Assembly: GCF_000499845.2 (NCBI RefSeq)
Contig: NC_023759.2
Location: 45,850,672 to 45,914,671 of the forward strand
Direction: 5' to 3'
DNA: 64,000 nt
Source: Phaseolus vulgaris
Lineage: Eukaryota; Streptophyta; Magnoliopsida; Fabales; Fabaceae
A program made the position numbers and the translations under genes. Of the stretch, positions 36,713 through 46,900 are shown in pieces (positions within the stretch are counted from its first letter, which is position 1; every line of letters begins with the position of its first letter). The notes under the pieces are model-generated. The model saw only the letters and a program-made list of their open reading frames with translations. It searched no databases and was not told the origin of the DNA.

Positions 36713-38295
36713 TGTTGGGTCTATTAGTGTCTAAGTTCAAGAGGGGAGGGGTGAATTGAGCTTATAAAATTTTCGCAAGAACACAATTTTTTAGTATTCC
36801 ATAGGCAAAAAAAACAGATTGTTTTTACATGAAACAGATTGATTCTTCAGAGCAGTCTTGACACAATTTGAATTTGTTCAATGTAAAATTGTGATCAACA
36901 GAGAATTATAACAAAATCAGATCAGCTTAATATTGTGAGGATGAAGGATACAGCTATGCTTAGAAATCAAACAAAATTACTCAACACAAGGTTTTAAGAG
37001 GAATGATCCTTTCTCAGATTTTAATGAATGAACAGTTTGTTCACAAATCACTTAAACCATTATATACAACAACCTTGTTTATGATCAGAGAACATTAACA
37101 AATCAGGAAGAACAGTTTTCACTTAAACCCAGAATTAACAGATTCAATTTCAAAAGAACAGATTTAGTTCTTGACAGAATTAAGCAAAAACCAGAAATGA
37201 GTGCAGGGATGAGAAGACAAGGCACACAAGTTTTTATACTGGTTCACTCATACAGAGCTACATCCAGTCTCACCTTACCCCAAGGTGGAATTCACTAAAA
37301 ACAATACCAATCACTTACAAACACAGCAGTTCTTGAACACTACAAGAACAACACACACAATGCTGAAAAACCCTATTTCAGCACACCTTGCACTCCAAGA
37401 AACCCTATCAAGGAGTGACTAACACTTACACCTTTACAAAATAGAATAAAGGAAAGATTACACCTGAAAAGAAGATGCAAGAACTCAAAACCAGTAGTTC
37501 AATTTGCTGCAAAACTGCACCAGCACCTTCACCAAGATCAAAGGTTTCCTAGAACAAGCACACTTGAAAATCTCTTTGAAAACCTTTAAAAAATCTTTCA
37601 ATCCTTCTTCTCACATGGAAAATGTTTGATCTCTGTCAAAAACATAATTGCTCAGCCCTCTCTCATGTGAGATAGAATTTTCTTTATATAGAAAACAGTT
37701 TCTAACTTCTTTTCAAAAAACAGTTGAAAAGCAGTTATGAAACAACAGATTCATTTTTGAACTTAACAGATTTATTTTGTGAAAACCGCCAACTCAGCTA
37801 ACTGAAATAACTGTCTGAGTTGTACCTTTGGTGCCCTAACTAACTTGTGAAAAACTTTCAACTGACCAAAGGGCAAACCGATTCTTTCACAGTGAAACAA
37901 ATTAAATGAAGGCAAATAGGCCAACTCAGCTTTAACTGAAATAACGAACTAAGCTTTGCATGTGGTCTCAAACAGAACTTTTAGAAAAGCCTTTTAACAT
38001 AGAAGAAATAAACAGATTCTTTCTCCATAAAACAGATTTATTTGTGTACTGATTTAAAACTTTTAAAAACATTTTAAAAAGCTTTTCAAAACCCATTTAA
38101 CCACATCATGTGCTTGATCTAGACTTGGTTAGGCATCTAGGATAGGTTATACAGCAAAAGGCAATCATACACAATTACATGCCTAATTACAAATGAATCT
38201 AAAAACCTATTACAATCTTCAAAGCACTCAAGCCATTTTCTTCATCAAACACACATCAAGCCTTGGTAGGGAAGAAGCTTCCTCCAGCTTTAACA
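36713..38295 (-). repeat. 3' LTR of Sirevirus
   Basis: 1583 bases with ends TGTTGGG...TTTAACA on the plus strand. It is nearly identical to 45315-46900; differences include a 2-base indel near 36782 and scattered single changes. Short open frames inside it are not genes. Confidence 0.97.
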
Positions 38296-38718
38296 ATCTC
38301 CCCCTGTTTGATGGAGACAAATTCCCTTTGCTTTGCACAGCTTTGAAGAAAGATCATGACCAAACCTGTACAGAACTATATACCAAAAAAAAAAATACAC
38401 AGGTGTCAAGGCAGAACAAACAGATTTAGAATTGATGTACCTGCAGATTTAACATCTGAATCATATCAGCAACCTCTGTGAATAACAACTGCAGAACCTG
38501 TACCAGGCTATTCTTCTCCCCCTTTGGATTCATCAAACATAATGGGAGCACAAAATACCAAAGAACAATAATAACCATACATAACAGTTCAAATAAAACC
38601 AACATAGAGGTTCATTATAAACCACAAAACAACTAAAAACCAGTGCAGAATAAAAAACAATACAGATTAATCCCAAATTGTTCAACAACATATAAAAGAT
38701 AAAGACTTAGAAATAGGA

Positions 38719-39903
38719 TCACTTGTTGTTGTAATAGAGCTCAGCTAGCTGCACTTGAACTCCTTCAAGTTGGTCATCCAAGTGTTGAAACCTGGCGTAA
38801 GTCATCTCATAGTGTGCCTTCTGCTCATCTGTGAGTATGTCCAGCCTGCTTAGCACCTGTCTTTCAAACATAGACAGAGGTTCACCTCTGTACTCAGGTG
38901 CCTCATATGCAACTATTGCATTCTGACTCGTAGCAGCAACATCTTCATGTTCAACAGAATGTATTGGTGATTCATCCATGTGTTGCACACCATCAGCATT
39001 TGCTTCTTCTTCTTTTCCTTGAGGAGCAGCTTCTTGCTCAGCCCTCTGTCCAGCATTTCTTCTAAAAACCCAGCCATCTTCATCCTTATAGAATCCCATT
39101 TTCATGAGTGTGGAGTTATCTATTTCACTTGGAGCTTTAATAGAGTCATTCCTTTCATTGGTAGTGTCCACTTTAAAATGATCAATTAGTTTTGACACAA
39201 ATATTGCATAGGAAAGACGATAATCAGGTAGTCTTGCAGATTTCAGCATATGTTCAACCATAGTACTTACCCAATTTACCTTAAGCTGGTTCATGATGCA
39301 ATACAACAGTATCAAATCTTCCTCATGAAGTACAACATGATTACTTCCTCTAGGGGTAAGCTGCCAAGCAATTATATGAGCTAAGAGTATAGGAATTAGA
39401 GTTAGGCTACCTGCGTGATACCTAGCTACTGGTTCAGTAGGATTCCTCACACAGCTTCTATAGAATTGCAATTTGTTGAACCCTTGAATTCCAGCAGTGT
39501 TTCCTTTGCTCACTTTCAGTCCTTAATATTTTATTCCACCCACACTGCTCCAGATTTCCCTAGTGATCTTCAGCTTTACTCCTTTCACATGGGAAACCAG
39601 ATTTTTACCATCTTGTTCAAGGTTGCAGTAAAACACCTTCACAAGATCTGGATAAACATTTCCATTCATCTCCAGAAATCCTTTCAGCTTTTGATGCTTG
39701 AGCAAATCTTTGGCTTCTATCAGATTCTCCTCTCTCAGCCATGAGAACTCAAGCAGCTTGGGTACATTGATTTGCTTCATGCCAGTCTCATGTATGAACC
39801 TTGTCATTGCCTCTGAATCTCCAGCAAACCAGTTTTCCAGGATGCCTTGGCTGCTTTGAGATTGCTCCTTGGATTTCTTCTTTCTATGTGAAGAGGATGC
39901 CAT
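38719..39903 (-). pseudogene. Env-like (third) frame of Sirevirus, one stop
   Basis: A frame of 1185 bases between pol and the 3' LTR, where Sireviruses of the SIRE1 group carry an env-like gene. It opens MASSSHRKKKSKEQSQSSQG and is interrupted by one in-frame TAA at 39523-39525, after which the same frame stays open to 38719. The first half contains NWFAGDSEAMTRFI; the second contains LLAHIIAWQLTPRGSNHVVL, a block shared with plant transposon-associated proteins. There is no clear signal peptide, so an envelope role is doubtful. It ends in a short coiled-coil-like segment. Confidence 0.75.
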
Positions 39904-40464
39904 GCTTAATCTGTTTTTCCAAGCACCAATATATTAACATACAATTCTAGAAGAAAAACATTACAGATTATTACTCAAAACAGAAACAAAACCTGTGGTG
40001 AAGCAATGTGCACCTGGACAACTTATAGTACAAGTGAGAGGGTGTGAAAGACGAGCTAAATTGTGCTAGGTTTATATAGGATTATTAAACCAAAATTGAA
40101 AAACACAAATTTTAATTTAGGGCAATGTGATCAGATTTTGGAAATAATGAATTTTGAAGAAAAATCAAATCCCACAGATATGCTACAGATTTTATTCCAA
40201 TGGTGCAGCAGGTTCAGGTGTGGATTCACGTAAGAATATCTTGGAACCTGATTTTGGTACATCAAATCTGTTGCATCTACACAAAATCCAATTAGTTAGG
40301 ATACCCACACATTAATTTGCATGGATCTGCTGGTCAATAACCGTAAAAGCAGTCAACAATAAAGTGAGAGAGAGAAAATAAATCTTTCTCTTTACTAGTC
40401 ACATCTGTGATTTCTGAAACAGGGAACGAAACATGTTAAAACATAAAACAACAGATTGAAATTT

Positions 40465-43400
40465 TCACTGCAGAGGACAATTCAAGCTAATAATATCCAA
40501 TTCATTTAAAAGAAAGTGAAACCTGTCTTTAGCAAGTGGTTTAGTGAATAGATCAGCTAGTTGAAATTCAGTACCAATGAATTGTATATCACATGTTCCA
40601 TTAGCTATATGTTCTCTTAGAAAGTGATGTCTAATTTCAATGTGTTTAGTCTTTGAGTGCATGATAGGATTCTTAGATAGATTTATGGCACTAGTATTAT
40701 CACAATTTATAGGTATGTTATTTAGCAGAATTCCAAAATCACTTAGCTGTTGTCTTAGCCATAAGGTTTGAGCACAACAACTTCCAGCAGCTATGTATTC
40801 TGCTTCTGCTGTGGAGAGAACAACACAAGCTTGCTTTTTGCAATGCCAAGAGATTAGACTTGATCCAAGCATGTGACAAGTTCCACTTGTGCTCTTCCTA
40901 TCAACTTTGCAGCCTGCAAAATCAGAATTTGAAAAACCAATCAAATTTAAAGATACCTTGTTAGGATACCACAATCCAACATCCTTAGATCCTTGCAAAT
41001 ATTTCAGAATTCTCTTTGCTGCATTGTAGTGTGATTCCTTTGGATCAGATTGATATCTAGCACATAAACATACAGCAAACATAATGTCAGGCCTGCTGGC
41101 AGTTAGGTATAATAAGGAACCAATTAATCCCATATACTTCGTTTGATCTACTGATTTTCCTGCAGCATCTTGATCCAGCTGACAACTTGTTGAAATAGGA
41201 GTGTTGATTGCTTTGCATTGATTCATATCAAACTTCTTGAGTAGTTCCTTGCAGTATTTTTCTTGGCTTATGAAAATTCCATCCTTGAGTTGCTTAACTT
41301 GTAGTCCAAGGAAGAAATTCATTTCTCCTAACATTGACATCTCAAACTCACTTTTCATGGTTTTCACAAAGTCTTCACACATCTCTTCATTTGTGGATCC
41401 AAATATAATATCATCTACATAGACTTGCACAAGTATGATATCTTCACTTTTCTTCTTTAGAAAGAGAGTTTTATCTGAATTGCCACGGCTATAACCTTGA
41501 GACAGCAGAAATTCACTTAGCCTTTCATACCATTGCCTAGGTGCTTGCTTCAATCCATATAAGACTTTCTTAAGCATATACACATGTTCTAGATTTTTGT
41601 GATCTTCAAACCCTGGAGGCTGAGATACAAACACCTCTTCATTGATGTAGCCATTTAGAAATGCACTCTTGACATCCATTTGAAACAGCTTGAAACCTTG
41701 TATGCTGGAAAATGCTAGAAGTAGTCTGACAACTTCAAGACGTGCTACTAGAGCATAGGTTTCACCAAAATCAATACCTTCTTCTTGGTTATACCCTTTA
41801 GCAACCAATCTTGCTTTATTTCTAGTGATAGCTCCATGTTCATCCATCTTGTTCCTGTACACCCACTTGGTTCCTATGATGTTCATCTCATGCTTTCTTG
41901 GAACCAAAGTCCATACTTCATTGTATTCAAACTGGTTCAGCTCTTCCTGCATTGCTGTTATCCAATTGTTGTCTTGCAGTGCTTCTTCCAGGCTTTTAGG
42001 CTCAATCTGTGACACAAAAGCTACTGTTCTGCAGAAATTATTGAGTGAATTCCTTGTTGAGACTCCTTTCTCAATTTTACCAATTACATTGTCAAGAGTG
42101 AGATCCCTTGGTGTCTTCCATTCTTTAGGCAGTCCTGCATTCACAGTAGATTCTTTGACAGAATTTGGATTAGTAGCATCAAGCTCACTAGATTGATTCT
42201 GTTGCATAATTGTTCTTAAATCATCCATACCAGGTTCATCCATAACAGATTTGGGCACAGAAAAATCTGTTTCATCAAACACAACATGTATAGATTCTTC
42301 AACTGCAAGCAATCTTTTGTTATACACTCTATAAGCATGACCATTTATAGCATAACCAATATGTATTCCTTCATCTGATTTAGGATCAAACTTCCCCAGA
42401 TTATCTTTACCATTATTTAAAACAAAGCATTTGCAGCCAAACACCCTAAGATGACTAATGCTAGGCTTCCTACCTTTATACAATTCATAGGGAGTTTTCT
42501 TAAGAATTGGTCTAATTAATGTTCTGTTAAGCACATAAGAAGCAGTGTATACAACATCAGCCCAAAAATATTTAGGTAAACCAGATTCATTTAGCATAGT
42601 CCTAGCTAACTCTTCTAGTGATCTATTCTTTCTTTCAACAACACCATTTTGTTGGGGTGTCCTAGGAGCAGAATAACTATGTATGATCCCATGTTTTTCA
42701 CAATATTCATCAAACTTTGCATTTTGAAATTCTCCCCCATGATCACTACGAATCTGTTTTATCCTATTTTCATTTTCATTATGCAGAACCTTAGCAAGTT
42801 TCTTAAAGGCTTTATATGCATCATTTTTAGAAGCAAGAAACAAAGTCCATGTATATCTTGAAAAGTCATCAACAATCACCAAAGCATAGTAATTTCCAGC
42901 TAAGCTAGCAGTCCTAGATGGTCCAAACAAGTCCATATGCAAAACATCCAAAGCTTTATTTGAAGAAACCATATCTTTTGATTTAAAAGAAGTTCTAATC
43001 TGTTTTCCCTTTACACAGGCATCACACAATCTGTTATTTTGAAACTTTATGTTTGGTAAACCAGAAACAAGTTCCTTAGGTTTTAGCTTATTCAAGTGAT
43101 TTGTGTGAATGTGAGCTAGTCTCCTATGCCACAACCATGACTCATCATTTTTAGATAGCAAACACTCATTTTCAGAACAACTCTTTATAATGTCTAGGAG
43201 ATAAATGTTGTTTACCCTTTTTCCAGTGAACAGCACCTTACCAGAATTTTCATTTGAAATTGTACAAGTATTGGCTTCGAAATTGACCTTGTATCCCTTG
43301 TCACACAGCTGGCTAATGCTTAGAAGACTATGTTTTAGCCCTTCAACATATAGGACATTCTTAATAGTAGTTGAGTCTTTAGTACCAACATCTCCTCTTC

Positions 43401-43551
43401 CAAGAATTTTTCCTCTATTGTTATCTCCATATGTGACATGCCCTTCAGCTTTGAGTTTCAAATTTATGAACTGAGTCACATCACCAGTCATGTGTTTTGA
43501 GCAGCCACTGTCAAGATACCACTGGTTTCTCCTGCTGTTTTTCTGCAACAA
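40465..43551 (-). CDS. Sirevirus pol polyprotein (PR-IN-RT-RH)
   Basis: An open frame of about 1028 codons. Protease: WYLDSGCSKHMTG (the DSG active site). GAG-pre-integrase zinc motif: WHRRLAHIHTNHL with CDACVKGKQ. Integrase core: MDLFGP, VDDFSRYTW, SDHGGEF, TPQQNGVVERKNR (DD35E triad present). Reverse transcriptase: TKWVYRNKMDE, QMDVKSAFLNG, YGLKQAPRQWYE and the YVDD box. RNase H: SDFAGCKVDRKSTSG, STAEAEYIAA, and the C-terminal ADLFTKPL. The frame shows no internal stop, in contrast to its linker to gag. The upstream limit at 43551 is a stop-to-stop boundary, not a proven start; pol would be made as part of a gag-pol product. Confidence 0.93.
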   Translation of the reverse strand: MLQKNSRRNQWYLDSGCSKHMTGDVTQFINLKLKAEGHVTYGDNNRGKILGRGDVGTKDSTTIKNVLYVEGLKHSLLSISQLCDKGYKVNFEANTCTISNENSGKVLFTGKRVNNIYLLDIIKSCSENECLLSKNDESWLWHRRLAHIHTNHLNKLKPKELVSGLPNIKFQNNRLCDACVKGKQIRTSFKSKDMVSSNKALDVLHMDLFGPSRTASLAGNYYALVIVDDFSRYTWTLFLASKNDAYKAFKKLAKVLHNENENRIKQIRSDHGGEFQNAKFDEYCEKHGIIHSYSAPRTPQQNGVVERKNRSLEELARTMLNESGLPKYFWADVVYTASYVLNRTLIRPILKKTPYELYKGRKPSISHLRVFGCKCFVLNNGKDNLGKFDPKSDEGIHIGYAINGHAYRVYNKRLLAVEESIHVVFDETDFSVPKSVMDEPGMDDLRTIMQQNQSSELDATNPNSVKESTVNAGLPKEWKTPRDLTLDNVIGKIEKGVSTRNSLNNFCRTVAFVSQIEPKSLEEALQDNNWITAMQEELNQFEYNEVWTLVPRKHEMNIIGTKWVYRNKMDEHGAITRNKARLVAKGYNQEEGIDFGETYALVARLEVVRLLLAFSSIQGFKLFQMDVKSAFLNGYINEEVFVSQPPGFEDHKNLEHVYMLKKVLYGLKQAPRQWYERLSEFLLSQGYSRGNSDKTLFLKKKSEDIILVQVYVDDIIFGSTNEEMCEDFVKTMKSEFEMSMLGEMNFFLGLQVKQLKDGIFISQEKYCKELLKKFDMNQCKAINTPISTSCQLDQDAAGKSVDQTKYMGLIGSLLYLTASRPDIMFAVCLCARYQSDPKESHYNAAKRILKYLQGSKDVGLWYPNKVSLNLIGFSNSDFAGCKVDRKSTSGTCHMLGSSLISWHCKKQACVVLSTAEAEYIAAGSCCAQTLWLRQQLSDFGILLNNIPINCDNTSAINLSKNPIMHSKTKHIEIRHHFLREHIANGTCDIQFIGTEFQLADLFTKPLAKDRFHFLLNELDIISLNCPLQ

Positions 43552-43725
43552 AACAGTTTTAGCACTTATGGTACCCCTTTAGTCTAGGGTCCAACATGAT
43601 TAATACCTTTCCTTAGGAAGCCATTTGGCCAATCCTTTAGGAACAAGGTACCTCCTAGCTTTACAATTTTTAGATACATGACCATACTTCATACAATAAA
43701 AACATGTTGCAATATGCATTGTTTT
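43552..43725 (-). pseudogene. Gag-pol linker with second zinc knuckle, stops present
   Basis: Between gag and pol, a second CCHC knuckle (CFYCMKYGHVSKNC) is encoded in the gag frame. It is separated from gag by the TAA at 43728-43726, and from pol by two more in-frame TAA codons. Gag and pol lie in the same reading frame. SIRE1-type elements are known for a single stop between them; several stops here look like decay. Confidence 0.7.
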
Positions 43726-45270
43726 TTAATAACTAAAAGAGGAAAAACCTGTTTTGGAAGGAACAAAGAAACTGGACAGCTTTTTCACATTACCTTTCAT
43801 TCCAGGATTATATCCTAAACCATTTTTATTGAAAACAACATTCTGTGAACCTAATAAGGTTTCAAGATTTTCTCTTCCTTTAGTGAAATTTGAAAGTGTT
43901 TTTAACAAATACTCAACCTGTTTTTCCAGCTTTTTACAATTATCACAAGTTTTAATTGATGCATGCAAACATGTCAATTCAAGACTAATCAATTCAGTTT
44001 TAGCTTTGTGCAGTTCTTCTTCAAGAGCTTTGACCTTAGGTTCAAGTACCCTATTTACTCTATTCAATCTGTTGCACATTATAGCCAACCTGTTTGCTTC
44101 ATCATGTGTTTCCTTAAAGGCTATTAGCAGCTGATCATAGTTTTCAGAATCAGTGGAGAAATTACTTACTGAGTCAGAGTTGGATCCCTCATCATTCACC
44201 ATGAAGCAAAGATTTGCTTCTTCACTTTCAGTTGAGGAATTACTAGATGAGGATACATCATTTTCTTCCCATGAGATATATGCTCTTCTACCTTTGCCTT
44301 TGTCACTCCTCTTGCTTGCTGATTTTTCTTTACTTTGATTGTTTGGACAATCAGCTTTTATATGACCTGGTTTACCACATCCAAAGCACGTGTAATTGGA
44401 AGAATTTGAATCATTAGGTTGTTTGGAATACCTCTTTCTTTGCTGAGTTCTGTCACGGTTTTTCTTTCTAAGAAACCTGCTGAATTTTCTGGTGAGCAGA
44501 CTCACAGTCTCATCATGTTCTGGATCACCTTCTTCCTCACTTGTATCATGTTCCATGGTAGTTTTCAGAGCAATTCCTTTGGCCTTCTTCTCCACTGTTT
44601 CTTGTTCTTTCAATCTTTTCAGCTCAATTTCATGCTCTATCAGCTTTCCAAAAAGTGCAGCAGTGGACATCTTGGATAAATATTTGGATTCTGAGATTGC
44701 TGTTACCTTAGGCTGCCAGCTCCTATCAAGACATTTTAGTACCTTTATGTTAAGCTCTTCCTTGTCAAAGACTTTACCAAGGCCAGTGAGGTGATTTACA
44801 ATGTGTGTAAATCGTTTCTGCACATCAGCAATACTTTCTTCAGATTGCATTCTGAACAGCTCGTACTCCTGAATCAGTGAGTGCTTCCTTGCCCGTTTCA
44901 CATCATCAGTCCCTTCATGAGTCACCTCTAGTACATCCCACATCTCCTTTGCTGAGTTACATTGAGAGACTCTAAATAACTCATCCATATTCAGTGCAGA
45001 GGTGATGATATTCTTGGTTAAGGAGTCATATTGGGCCTTCTTCTTCTCGGTTTCACTCCATTCAGACCAAGGCTTCTTTATTGTTTCATCTTTGACAACC
45101 TGCATAGGTATGAAAGGTCCACTGACCACTGCATCCCAGATTCCCATGTCAATAGACTCCATAAAGATCTTCATCATGATTTTCCAGAAAGCATAGTTAA
45201 CACCACCAAACATAGGAGGTATATTAATAGACGCACCTTCAGCAAAAGGCATTTTAAACTCAGACATCAT
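43726..45270 (-). CDS. Sirevirus gag
   Basis: Nucleocapsid/capsid precursor of about 514 residues from the ATG at 45270 (MMSEFKMPFAEGASINIPP). The frame opens 24 codons further upstream, but that part overlaps the primer site and LTR. The gag core has FGGVNYAFWKIMMKIFMES, SALNMDELFRVSQC and LIQEYELFRMQSEESIADVQ. A CCHC zinc knuckle CFGCGKPGHIKADC follows a basic stretch. The C-terminal part is Ser/acid-rich, then a coiled coil (EPKVKALEEELHKAKTELIS), an extension typical of Sirevirus gag. Confidence 0.92.
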   Translation of the reverse strand: MMSEFKMPFAEGASINIPPMFGGVNYAFWKIMMKIFMESIDMGIWDAVVSGPFIPMQVVKDETIKKPWSEWSETEKKKAQYDSLTKNIITSALNMDELFRVSQCNSAKEMWDVLEVTHEGTDDVKRARKHSLIQEYELFRMQSEESIADVQKRFTHIVNHLTGLGKVFDKEELNIKVLKCLDRSWQPKVTAISESKYLSKMSTAALFGKLIEHEIELKRLKEQETVEKKAKGIALKTTMEHDTSEEEGDPEHDETVSLLTRKFSRFLRKKNRDRTQQRKRYSKQPNDSNSSNYTCFGCGKPGHIKADCPNNQSKEKSASKRSDKGKGRRAYISWEENDVSSSSNSSTESEEANLCFMVNDEGSNSDSVSNFSTDSENYDQLLIAFKETHDEANRLAIMCNRLNRVNRVLEPKVKALEEELHKAKTELISLELTCLHASIKTCDNCKKLEKQVEYLLKTLSNFTKGRENLETLLGSQNVVFNKNGLGYNPGMKGNVKKLSSFFVPSKTGFSSFSY

Positions 45271-45299
45271 GCACACACTTGAGCAAAATACAAGCCCTA

Positions 45300-45314
45300 G
45301 CTCTTGATACCAAT
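45300..45314 (-). promoter_or_regulatory. Sirevirus primer-binding site
   Basis: Read on the minus strand directly after the LTR end CCCAACA, the sequence ATTGGTATCAAGAGC is close to the complement of the 3' end of initiator tRNA-Met, the usual primer for plant copia elements. Confidence 0.85.
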
Positions 45315-46900
45315 TGTTGGGTCTATTAGTGTCTAAGTTCAAGAGGGGAGGGGTGAATTGAGCTTATAAAATTTTCGCAAGAACACACAATTTTTCAGTA
45401 TTCCAGAGGCAAAAAGAACAGATTGTTTTTACATGAAACAGATTGATTCTTCAGAGCAGTCTTGGCACAATTTGAATTTGTTCAATGTAAAATTGTGATC
45501 AACAGAGAATTATAACAAAATCAGATCAGCTTAATATTGTGAGGATGAAGGATACAGCTATGCTTAGAAATCAAACAAAATTACTCAACACAAGGTTTTA
45601 AGAGGAATGATCCTTTCTCAGATTTTAATGAATGAACAGTTTGTTCACAAATCACTTAAACCATTATATACAACAACCTTGTTTATGATCAGAGAACATT
45701 AACAAATCAGGAAGAACAGTTTTCACTTAAACCCAGAATTAACAGATTCAATTTCAAAAGAACAGATTTAGTTCTTGACAGAATTAAGCAAAAACCAGAA
45801 ATGAGTGCAGGGATGAGAAGACAAGGCACACAAGTTTTTATACTGGTTCACTCATACAGAGCTACATCCAGTCTCACCTTACCCCAAGGTGGAATTCACT
45901 AAAAACAATACCAATCACTTACAAACACAGCAGTTCTTGAACACTACAAGAACAACACACACAATGCTGAAAAACCCTATTTCAGCACACCTTGCACTCC
46001 AAGAAACCCTATCAAGGAGTGACTAACACTTACACCTTTACAAAACAGAATAAAGGAAAGATTACACCTGAAAAGAAGATGCAAGAACTCAAAACCAGTA
46101 GTTCAATTTGCTGCAGAAACTGCACCAGCACCTTCACCAAGATCAAAGGTTTCCTAGAACAAGCACACTTGAAAATCTCTTTGAAAACCTTTAAAAAATC
46201 TTTCAATCCTTCTTCTCACATGGAAAATGTTTGATCTCTGTCAAAAACATAATTGCTCAGCCCTCTCTCATGTGAGATAGAATTTTCTTTATATAGAAAA
46301 CAGTTTCTAACTTCTTTTCAAAAAACAGTTGAAAAGCAGTTATGAAACAACAGATTCATTTTTGAACTTAACAGATTTATTTTGTGAAAACCGCCAACTC
46401 AGCTAACTGAAATAACTGTCTGAGTTGTACCTTTGGTGCCCTAACTAACTTGTGAAAAACTTTCAACTGACCAAAGGGCAAACCGATTCTTTCACAGTGA
46501 AACAAATTAAATGAAGGCAAATAGGCCAACTCAGCTTTAACTGAAATAGCGAACTAAGCTTTGCATGTGGTCTCAAACAGAACTTTTAGAAAAGCCTTTT
46601 AACAGAGAAGAAATAAACAGATTCTTTCTCCATAAAACAGATTTATTTGTGTACTGATTTAAAACTTTTAAAAACATTTTAAAAAGCTTTTCAAAACCCA
46701 TTTAACCACATCATGTGCTTGATCTAGACTTGGTTAGGCATCTAGGATAGGTTATACAGCAAAAGGCAATCATACACAATTACATGCCTAATTACAAATG
46801 AACCTAAAAACCTATTACAATCTTCAAAGCACTCAAGCCATTTTCTTCATCAAACACACATCAAGCCTTGGTAGGGAAGAAGCTTCCTCCAGCTTTAACA
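45315..46900 (-). repeat. 5' LTR of Sirevirus
   Basis: 1586 bases, the partner of 36713-38295. It would carry the promoter for leftward transcription through gag and pol. Its right end AGCTTTAACA is followed by unrelated DNA. Confidence 0.97.

Larger units (their letters stand above)
36713..46900 (-). mobile_element. Sirevirus-type Ty1/copia retrotransposon
   Basis: A 10.2-kb element on the minus strand. Order from the right: 5' LTR (46900-45315); primer site ATTGGTATCAAGAGC just inside it (45314-45300); gag; protease-integrase-reverse transcriptase-RNase H; an env-like frame; polypurine tract AACAGGGGGAGAT (38308-38296); 3' LTR (38295-36713). Long LTRs and an extra frame after pol are Sirevirus features. 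About a dozen differences over 1.58 kb separate the LTRs, so the insertion is recent. The flanks CTATA (36708-36712) and ATTCC (46901-46905) do not form a target duplication. Stops in the gag-pol linker and in the env-like frame suggest this copy is not fully functional. Confidence 0.95.

Noticed and set aside
38193..38429. Small frame starting MNLKTYYNLQ, repeated at 46798
   Set aside because: Both copies lie mostly in the two Sirevirus LTRs and extend into different DNA afterwards; this is repeat sequence.
41237..45282. Many plus-strand frames of 60-126 codons
   Set aside because: All are antisense shadows of Sirevirus pol and gag.
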